NCBI GenBank assembly: GCA_947650285.1
Contig: CANTFL010000146.1
Span: 62,001-126,000 of the forward strand
DNA: 64,000 nucleotides
Source: Hyaloperonospora brassicae
Taxonomy: Eukaryota; Oomycota; Peronosporomycetes; Peronosporales; Peronosporaceae
Reading direction: 5' to 3'
The notes beneath the pieces were generated by a model. The model had not been told where the DNA came from. It saw only the letters and a list, made by a program, of their open reading frames with translations, and searched no databases. Below are positions 55,101 through 64,000 of the stretch, in pieces. Both the position numbers and the translations under genes were made by a program. How positions within the stretch are numbered: position 1 is the stretch's first letter; each line of letters begins with the position of its first letter.

Positions 55101-58100
55101 TTGTGCAAAACATGGTTACAACGCTCCGCCAACTCCGGCGTCTCCAAGCCAAAGTCTGCGCTGGATACGAGCGTAATTACGGCGGCAAGACCAGTCTTCA
55201 TGTAAGAAGTTGGCGCCGTTATGCCTTTTGGGTCTCCATGCTGCTTGACATTGCCCAGCAGAAGATGTGCCAAGTTGGGTGCCGGCTTGCTCAAATTTTC
55301 AAGAAGTAGATCCAAGATGGTAGCACGAATAAGGGGCGGAGGCGTTTCTTGAACAAACAGCTGGAACGGCGAAGATATTGTGCGGCTATCTTGCTGTTGC
55401 TGCCTACTTGATGGCAGAGTGCCAGATCCGGATCCACCATTGTCGTGCGGATCGTCGCTAAGTGACATGTCGCTCTCAACTCGCTTGATTTCGTCGTCGT
55501 CGTACACGCTCAACAGACGGTTCATGTAGCCGATCATGATATCTGCGCTTGCTCCGCTATCGATGAGCACATCGACGAGGTCCGATCCACTCATGCGCGC
55601 ACTGATGAGACGCAAAATGACCGCTGACAGGTACGGAATGTGTACTGACTTTGTATACTTGATGTACTTGACAATGTTTACAAAGTCGGACCGGTGGCGG
55701 CACAAAATGACGTGCATCATTTCCACTTGAAGCCGGTGTGAAAGCTGACGGTTGAGATCCGAGTTCACGAACTGAGCATCCTTTTCCAGCACCAACACCA
55801 CAATCTCAAGCGCATGCTGCACACACCGTTCTCGCAGGGCGGCGACCACTGTAGTCTTGGTCAGGTATGTGTCACTGGGTCTCTTTGATACGTCAATCAC
55901 AAAGTTCAAGGAGCCGTGTCTGGCTTCAGTCTCGCGCTTGACAATGTCAAGACAGTAGAAGAATGCGTGCTCGAGATGCAAATCGGTCGATGTGTTTTCC
56001 AAATTCTCTACTCCTCCATCTCCAGATACGATGGACAGCATTTTCTTCAGCAAAGGACTGCTCGACAAGAATCGAGCGAGCATCTGGTACGATAAGCTGC
56101 CCTCAGCGGATGATGTGTCCGCGTGCCGTAGGATTTTCTTGAAGACCGCGAGTGTTCCATTCACTAGCGCCCACTTTTCTTCTTCTCGCTCATACTTTCG
56201 CAAATCAAACTTCAAAAACACGTGTTCGAGCAAAAACTCAAAGTAAAACTGGATCGCTGCAACGCGGCCGTCACCTTCGAACGACTTCCACGCGTGAGGA
56301 TTCCCAAACAATTCGTACAACAGCGTGACAAATCCTCTCGTTGCCGGGTACGTCCTACTCATCGACTCGTAGTGCTCCAGTTCATAACTGATATCCTGGT
56401 TGCCATATGCCGACGTATCCCCCGTCGTACGCAAAATTTGCAACGCGTCAACCTGACGCCATACGAATGGTGCAATGTCTGGCACCCGCGCGAACACAGC
56501 GAGTGTCTTCATAATCGAGCCCTTGAGCGAACTGGGGATCCGACACTGGAGAAAAGCTACAAACGTTGGAATTGGAGACCAGTCGTGGTTGTGAAAGAAG
56601 ATTAATGCCAACTGGGGATCCGAGATCACTTCCTGAATCAGTTGCTGGATGGTTTCTAACGCCTCCAACTCCTTCGGCCGAATGAAGCGAGGACCAGTTC
56701 CAGCATGACTCACACTTTGGAACGTACTTCCATCGATCCCAACTCCCTGCGTGACACCGACGGGCATGAGAGGTGCATATCCAGCCGGTTTCTCAGCATC
56801 AGTAAGCAATCGCTGATACTTTGCCATGACGGAAAAAAACTGATCCCAACTAAGTTGCGGTGGGTTTCGCTTAATGTGGTGGAATGCCTGTTGGGCACAC
56901 TCGGGTCCGCTAGCAGCGGACGCCACTAATCGCATGTATGCAGGTAGACAGCCGGGGGTCTTGAGCGCAGCATCACGGCAAGCGATCAAGAAAGCAAGGC
57001 AGCTACCACCATCGACACTGTGTGACTGTGACTCAGACGGTTGCAGATCATCTCCTGCGTTGCTTTCGTTGCTGCTGTGGAAATCAAATTCGTCATTCGG
57101 TCCACGCCAGAACGAGCAGCAGAAGTCAGTGTTGTGAGCGCACAGCGCCACCGCAAAGCCAACGACGTCCTCGAGACAGTCGCCAATCCAGGCCACTACT
57201 TCACCGTCACTTTCGGCATGCATAGCAGCAAGGGCTGCCTTGTCAGCAACTGTGGGGACGTCAATCATCATCTTGGACGAGTACGTGCGAAACAATAGCT
57301 CCAGATTCTGCTCGTAAATGCTGTACAACCGCAAGTCCTGCTTTCGATCAGGCAAGTATTTCAAATGCACTTCAACCAGTGTGTGGAAAACGCGCCCTTG
57401 GACCGCTTTCTTGACCACATGGGGCGCAGCTTCGGCTTCAGCAAACGTGACATTGCTGCTACTACTGTTGCTATCGTCATTGCCTGCAAGGAACCCAGCC
57501 CATGCGAGCATCGCAACGCTCTGGAAGCTCTTCTGTTCCCAATCTTCTTCAAACAGAAGGTGGTGTAGTGCCGCTACCACAGGAGCATGCTCACGTCGAC
57601 ACAACGCCCTGCCACTGTCCATATACCCTGACTCGCGGTTCCGCTTCCTCGTTTTCTGGAGCAGCACGACAAATAGCGCCATCTGGAGCGCAGTGATTGT
57701 CTGCAGCATACACGACACTTGTCGCACTGCTCCTTCCGGCGACGTGCCAGCAAGTGATCCCCCTTCAAACAACTGCGAAAACGACGAGAGGTTCACGATA
57801 TGCGGTGACACCTTCGCGACAACAGGTTTCAGCCGTCCACACAGCGTCTGCAGCAGTTTCGCCAGCTCTTGCACTTCTTGTGCTTGCATGACTGTACTCG
57901 ACACGACCAAGACGAGACAATCGGCCACGAGCGTGTGCCAGTAGCTCACGCTCTGTTCCATCCTGGACACTTGTGCAAGTGTGACCAAGTCCTTGTCGAA
58001 CGCACGAATCAAATTCGACACCAGCTCTTCGGTCAATAGTTTGTCCGAGAGCGACAGCAGAAACTGCGCGCGGTGCTTGTCCCAGTGCGTCTCGAGCCGC

Positions 58101-58573
58101 AGTCGCAAGAGCTCCTTCAGTACGTGCAGTTTGTACTCCATCTCGGACGTCAGCAAGTACCGCGCGGCGCTCGGGACCGAGTCAGCGATCGCGCCAGGCG
58201 GCAGCTGGTCGGCGCGCTCCACCCACTCGCGCTGTTGCTGCTCACTGGCCAGCAACCAGAACGCCACGCACGTCTTCTCGCTCACGTGGAACTCGTCGCT
58301 GAGCTTACAGATCTCCTGCTGAATGAGCGGCGACACGTCCACGTGCTTACCGCCCACGGTCACTGTGTTGGCCTGCAGCGCCGCGCGCTCCGAGGCACTG
58401 GGCGGGGCCTGCGCGAGTGGCTGCAGCAGCTCCGGCGCAGCGGCCGCCATGTCGGCCATGAACGCGGCCGCGTCTTCTTCGTCCGTCGTCTGTCCAGCAA
58501 AGGCCAGCAGGTCCTGGTGCAGCTGCCGGAACCGCAGGGCCGGCGCCTGTGCGAGCGCCAAACTCGCGCTCAT
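52193..58573 (-). CDS. NUP205: Nucleoporin Nup205/Nup192 (inner-ring scaffold)
   Basis: Two exons: a single exon of 6258 nt (58573-52316) and a last exon of 57 nt (52249-52193) across a 66-bp intron; 2104 residues (animal NUP205 about 2010, yeast Nup192 about 1680). The last exon reads N-N-P-F-V-H-A-L-A-R-R-L-R-E-L, a fitting helical end. The protein is a long alpha-solenoid without repeats of known short motifs; the N-terminal region L-S-D-x-F-H-V-S-E-K-T-C-V-A-F-W-L-L-A-S-E resembles the helix where Nup205/192 has L-x-x-E-x-A-A-x-L-L-L. Size, all-helical pattern and absence of FG repeats support an inner-ring scaffold of the nuclear pore. The ATG at 58573 (M-S-A-S-L-A-L-A-Q) was chosen; longer in-frame starts (58684, 58789) overlap the divergent gene's 5' region. 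Confidence 0.85.
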
Positions 58574-58713
58574 GGCCGTCGCCTGTAGTGGTTGCGGTTG
58601 CTGTGGTCGTGATTGGATTTGAAATGGACGGGTCTGACCCGTGGCGCGGACTGCTTTCGTACTTAAGACGATCGAAACGACCATCACTCTGACGACCGGA
58701 AACCAAAGGAAAC
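58574..58713. promoter_or_regulatory. Bidirectional promoter, 140 bp
   Basis: Separates the divergent starts of Nup205 (58573, minus) and the giant membrane protein (58714, plus). It includes the stretch GTGATTGG/CCAATCAC type box (near 58608-58617), a plausible shared CCAAT element. Confidence 0.55.
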
Positions 58714-61700
58714 ATGGCGAGTCTGCACTGGCGGACGCGGCGGCGGGCGGCGGGCGCGTGGCCCCTGAGCGTCCTCGCGCTGTCCACAATGTGGCACTGC
58801 ACGACCAAGTGTCTTGCAGACGCGGCGCTCGTCACTGGACCATCGTCTACCTTTCGTATCGACCACGACACCAAGATCCCAGACATTTTCAAGTGCTCGG
58901 ACATGCACTTTATTGGCTCGTTTAACGAATATTACGTGACCTGTGCGCTAGATGTACCAGAGCAAGCGTCGATCAAGCTGCTGGAAATTGTGAATGTGAC
59001 ACTAGACAGCTCGGACCTCTCGCCTCTGCGTGGCGTCCACGCAGAACTGACGTTCAAGCTCAACTCGAGCCTCGCGGCCGTGTCGATCCGCAACAGCCAC
59101 GTGCGAGCCAGCGCCGTGGAGATCGACGCTGCCAACATCACGATCGACAGCCACTCTGTAGTGAACGTGACCGCGCGAGGACTAAAGTTCGGGCCCGGGT
59201 ACAACTCGTGGAGCGCGATGGGCGGCAGTTATGGCGGAATTGGCGGCGCGTCCCTCACAGCACGATACTCTGATTGTGACAACGTGCCGCCAAATGACTT
59301 TTTCAGAGCTATTGGGGACGTTGGAGCCGACATGGCCAACTTTCGAGGCTATGGCAGTGGAGGCGGCAATGAGAAAAGTCGTGGCGGCGGACGGATCCGC
59401 TTGGTGGCAGACAGCAACGTCGCGATTGACGGAAAGCTCGTGGCTAGTGGAGGCGATGCATGTACAGACTGCTACGACAGTGCTGGTGCAGGCGGCAGTG
59501 TTGTTGTGGTCGCAAAGGGACGGATCTATGGCAATGGAACCGTGCAGGCAGACGGTGGGGAGCCGAGCAAGTTCAGTGGTGATGGATTTGTGGGCGGCGG
59601 TGGAGGAGGCGGTGGTGGTGGACGAATTGTGCTGGATTCGGCAAACGGAGAAGAACTGGAGCCAGGGCAGGTGTCTGCGTACGGTGGTGGCGGTTTGACT
59701 GCTGCTACAAATGACGGAATAGGGTGGTGTCAGTTGGGAGGTGATGGGACTATATTGAGGGCTCAGCATACGGCGGAGCAGATTGTCAAACGTGGCAGAA
59801 GGCTTAAGCATGAAACTGGTAGTCAAGCTGTTGTAAGTACGTTGCTTGTGCGAGGTAGCCGCTTGGCTCATGTAGGGCCTGTGAGGCGCATTCAGATTTA
59901 CGGATGTACACCGATGTTTGAGCAAACACCTCGAGGTGGTCGATTTTTGCCAGAATCGCTTGTGCACATGTTGGTAAACGGGGGCGCTACAGTATGTGCG
60001 TCGGTGATTGAGCTGAAGGTATGTGCAGTCATTGTGTTTGTGAAAGTGTCGGTCACCTGACTATGGCAATGTGGTGCTCTCAGGACAGCATTGGAGGCAT
60101 CGAGAGTACGATTGAAGTAAGAAGCTGAATCGTACCAGTCACGCTTTAGCTACGTAAGATTCGAATGTCGCTGACGTCTGCGATATCGTTGTTGTTCGAT
60201 TGACAGTTAGACTCTGGGTCGGAGCTAAATGCTCTTGGCCGTGGACGAAGCATCCAGCTATCGGCATCGCAAGTGACGATTCAGGCATGGACGAAGTGCA
60301 CCATATGAATCTAGTTGACAAAAGCCTTGCGCGTGGAGTGGCTGAAAGTAATGTTGTGTACTGTTGTGATTGAGCAGGGCTACGTTGGGCCCTCGTTGGC
60401 GCACGAGCAGAATCTGTTCAGTTTGGCACTGCGTGGAGTTGACATTTCCTTCTCCGATGCTTTGGCAATGCTGCATGACCTCGAAGTCGATGCTCGCGGT
60501 AGGCTTTCCATTGACAAGTTTTCTGTTCTCAACTTCGGAGGGCAAGTAAGTATCCGGACAGATGCTTCGGCCCAGATAGACGGTTTTCTGAAGCCTTCAG
60601 GCACCTCAATTGAGCTTGTACAGGGTGGTGACGCAGCACGCATTCCTTCGATAAGCGTGACGAGCAAACTGGATGTCGAGTTTTGCCCGCAAGTTGTGGA
60701 GATGGGCCCGATCCAGCTGCAGATCGCGGCCAAGGGCTCGGCTGTACTGGATATGCCATTCGACACCCCATTCCTGAAACTGCTAGTATCGGCTGTAAAT
60801 GTGTCCATCGCCAACCTGAACAGTGGTCCAGTTAGGGAATGCAGGCGTATCGAGCATCAAGCAGATGCGTCTGCTTGCACAGCTTTACGCACGTCGAATG
60901 TTGACGACCAGCCATACTTGGTCAGTGTTTTCGCGTCGGAGAGTGCTACGTTGGGCAACATCTCGGCTGGATCGATGATTCTGTGTAGCAGCAGTAACAT
61001 GACGATCGGGGGTATGGTAACGAGCTCACGACTTGGATGTGGTTCCGGCGTAGGTCCTGGCAAGAGTAAAATCGTTGGTGAAGCTAGCGGTGGAGCAGGT
61101 CATGGTGGAAGAGGTGGCAATGTGTTGCCGGGAAGTATTGGAGGCGGTGCTGCATATGAAGTTCCGGCCGATTTTGAGATGCACCAGGACGCTTTGTTGA
61201 CGACAATGAATTTCGGCGAAGGCTGGCCAGTTTGGCCTGGTAGTGGGGCTGCGAGTGGAGACACACTGCGTCAAGTTATTGGAGGTAGTGGAGGTGGGCT
61301 TATCTACATCGGGGTTACGAACCTAAACCTAACTAAAGCAGCGTCCGTGTCAGCGCGGGGTGGGATCGGCTCGATGGGTGGTGGCGGTGGATCTGGCGGA
61401 TCCCTCACACTTTTCATTGCAGACATCGCAGGCGGAGGCACCATTGACTTGGCCGGAGGTTCTGTTCCAGTACCTGTGATGTATGCTGCCGAAAGCAAGG
61501 CGACAAATGAGTCATCGATCTGGAATCCTCATGTCACTCCGGGTGATTTTGCAAACGCCGCCGGTAAGATAGGTGGTGGAGGGGGCGGCGGAATCGTTCG
61601 CGTCACATATGTGGATACAGCAGATAATTCGAGCGCTGGTAATGGGGAAACGTTTGTGAAAGACGGGGGTCGCATTGTCGTTGACGGAGGTGAAAGCGTA

Positions 61701-64000
61701 GGAGGCGAAAATGGCGGTGCAGGTGTTTCGATTGGTGTTAACTGCTATCCAGGGCGTGGAGGTGTCTTTTGCTTGCCATGTCCCGAAGGCAGCCATAGCC
61801 CAGACCGCTTTTCGAAATGCTTGCCATGTGGCCCAGGCACTTGTTCCAGTCGTGCGGGATCCGAAAGGTGCGACGCATGTTCAATTGGTCACTTTAATTC
61901 GGACTTCGGAAAAAAAGAGTGTCAGCCGTGTCCGTTGGGATCATTCGGTGCAAAAGCGGGTTTGAAGAAGTGTGAGATGTGTCCACCTGGATCATTTGCC
62001 GGATCGACGGGCAGCAACGAGTGCTTACTCTGCCCTGTAGGTGACATCGCTGCTTCGTCAGGCAGTGCTAATTGCACAAGATGTGGAATCGGAGAGACGA
62101 CTGCAAAAGCTGGTGCAACTACCTGTGCTGGCTGCACGAACAAACCTGTTCACTCCGAGTTCAACATGCCCGGCAACTGCTCCTATGCGTGCTCCAAGGG
62201 ACGCAACGGACTTGACTGCTTGACGCCTTTTGAGCATTTAGTAAAACCTATTGGCGGTCCACTGGGTTTTGCGCTTGTCGTGTTTGCTGCCACCAGCCTT
62301 ATCTTCTGCGTCTGGGGGTTCATTTCGTACTGGAGCTCTAGGTTGGAGTTACACCGTTACGCCCAGTACAGGGCGAAAAGGTTGCGAGATGAACTGTCGC
62401 TCAAGACGTTGACGAAAATGCTGACTCCTCGGCTGACGGACCAAGACCTGAATGCTCACGTTGCTCGCTTGTACTTCACCGGCGACAACCATGTCAAAAG
62501 TGCTTGGCGGCTGGACCCGTGCTTTTTACCAGAGAGTCTCCGTGATATCGTCGAAGTGGGCACGTACGCGCGCTTCGCTTCGACGTGTAATAAGTTGATG
62601 GAGTGGGACCTAACAAGCTGGGAGGTTTGGCTGTATCGCTTTTTGGTGATCACGCTTCCTCCCTTCGGTACTCTTTTCATGCGACGCTGCCAGTTGCATC
62701 GCGTTGTGAAGCTTGTCAAGTACATCGAGGGCTTCGGTGGTGGTTTTTTCCGCGGCATCAACTTTCGTGTCCATGGTACGCAACTGAAAATTGGCTTCAG
62801 TCCCGATTTTTCACTTGGCTATCTCGATGTACTAATCTCGCCCTCAGCTTCGTCTTCATCCGCGAACTTGAGCGCGATGCAAATTGCCGATCATGAGGAT
62901 TTGGTGCTTGTGGTTGGTGGTAGCGGATCGTTCTTTCGACCGTATCACCTGGATTCGAATGACATTATCGTGCGAGCAGTGCCCTCGCGTCTACAGCTTT
63001 TGGAGCACATGTTTTGGATTGATTTTGTGGCCGACATGAACCAGAAACTGCGCGTGTTACCGCAGCCTTCATCGGTAATTCGTCGTGTTGCCGAAGCTGC
63101 GAAAGTGGCTCGTGACATCATCATCTGTGTGGCAGCGTTCAACAGGGACCACGGAAGCGATGGCTTTGCCGTGGTGTTTGGGACATTCGTAGTCGGTGAA
63201 ACGGAAGCTACCGGTGCAAGCACGCGCTGTTTCCAGCCGCTTTCGTCCAAGAATGTAGACGCGACTTTTGCGTCCTACCCGCAGATACCGTTCAAGTTAG
63301 CCTTCCGCATTTCCAGATCGAATGTGCCGGCAGCAAGTCATGCCAGCGTGAAGAAGACTCGAACCGCGGTATCAGACTACCCCGACTTGTTACCCGAGGA
63401 TAACGAACGAGGGATGGCTGAGACCGATCCCCGGTCTGCTGAGTTCCGGTTCTCGAAAATCAGAACAGAAGCTCTGTTCGTACAGCCTGAGCGTGAGCAC
63501 GCAGGCATCTCGAGCGATGCCAGTGACAGCCTATTGCTGTCCAAAACACAAGAAAAGCACAGCACGGCCCGACAAACGAGAATGTTGGTGAAGTTGTTGT
63601 GCAGGAACGATACTGCGAAGCGATGGCTAACGACACTTTGGCGGCCTGTGTACCCTCTTTTCCGGCTGCGCAACTTGCCACGTCCCGAGATGCCAGCTCG
63701 TTGGTTGCTCTCCGTGATGATGGTGCTCCTCATTATTGCTGACATGGGTGTTGCCTTTTGGATTATAGTGGAGTACTATTGTGTTCAAATTCGTGACCCC
63801 AGTGCCCAAGATGCTGGCTGTTCTCGGGTACGTCCTACCTGTGGAGGAACGATGATGCAATTGAGCAGAGTATGTAACAATGTGCTTGTGTTCTCAAACA
63901 GACCGCGTTGTGGTCAGTTCTGGGTATCTTGCCCGCAGCGATCGCCGGCTCGCCGCTTCTTGGGCTGGCTTTCGTCACGAGAAAGAGCATTTTTTGCGGC
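58714..64000 (+). CDS. Giant Gly-rich membrane protein with ephrin-receptor-like cysteine repeats (3' end outside window)
   Basis: Five exons seen: 58714-60018, 60084-60116, 60207-60272, 60378-63827, 63902 onward; more than 1650 residues and still open at 64000. A signal sequence (A-W-P-L-S-V-L-A-L) starts the protein. The ectodomain has Gly-rich stretches (such as G-G-G-G-G-G-G-G-G-G-R-I-V) alternating with hydrophobic V/I/L runs, consistent with beta-helix folds, and then four or more GCC2/GCC3 (ephrin-receptor-like) repeats with C-x-x-C-P-x-G-x-x-S at about 61745-62215. A membrane span follows near 62265-62330, then a long cytoplasmic part and at least two further spans (near 63704-63770 and in the last exon). 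Proteins of this design recur in oomycetes and other stramenopiles; function unknown, surface sensing or adhesion is a guess. The last intron (63828-63901) is chosen because it yields a clean hydrophobic helix. Confidence 0.8.

Overview
The window looks like nuclear DNA of an oomycete (Peronosporales-like: Phytophthora or downy mildew type). The evidence is: protein genes interrupted by few, short introns (mostly 66-111 bp, GT-AG); genes on both strands with very short spacers; domain combinations common in this group (START plus cysteine-rich zinc-binding tail, B-box/PH/kinase, stand-alone helicase-associated repeats, a giant Gly-rich/ephrin-receptor-like membrane protein); and decayed Ty1/copia retroelements. 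Assignment to a genus is not possible from the sequence alone. All homology calls are from recognising motifs and family patterns by eye; no search was run.

Layout. 1-7115: two degenerate copia elements that meet at about 2337/2338, one on the minus strand running off the left edge, one on the plus strand bounded by diverged direct repeats. 8188-29188: a housekeeping block with an ATP6AP2-like V-ATPase accessory protein, a small TMEM242-like membrane protein, a five-repeat helicase-associated-domain protein, SCFD2 (Sec1 family), organellar lysyl-tRNA synthetase, an unusual P5C-reductase-like/CAMK kinase fusion, a five-finger RanBP2-type zinc protein and a DCAF4-like WD40 protein. 29189-38617: a gene-poor stretch with microsatellites holding two paralogous START/cysteine-rich genes 4.9 kb apart. 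38847-58573: a dense block with a CCHC zinc-knuckle protein (containing a likely GC-AG intron), APC2, a Lys-rich membrane protein, a peroxisomal tandem-SCP2 protein ending in SKL, ORC5, a B-box/PH/kinase protein, a 2-oxoglutarate/Fe(II) hydroxylase and Nup205/Nup192. 58714-64000: a giant membrane protein that continues past the right edge.

The genes do not form one pathway, but several serve cell division and protein turnover (APC2, ORC5, DCAF4), trafficking and organelles (SCFD2, ATP6AP2-like, tandem SCP2) and nuclear transport (Nup205). Several neighbours are divergent pairs separated by 140-280 bp and probably share bidirectional promoters. The most unusual items are the reductase-kinase fusion (21926-23452), the multi-repeat helicase-associated protein without a helicase, the START paralogue pair, the B-box/PH/kinase architecture and the giant membrane protein. 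No RNA gene, CRISPR array or RXLR-type effector was recognised.
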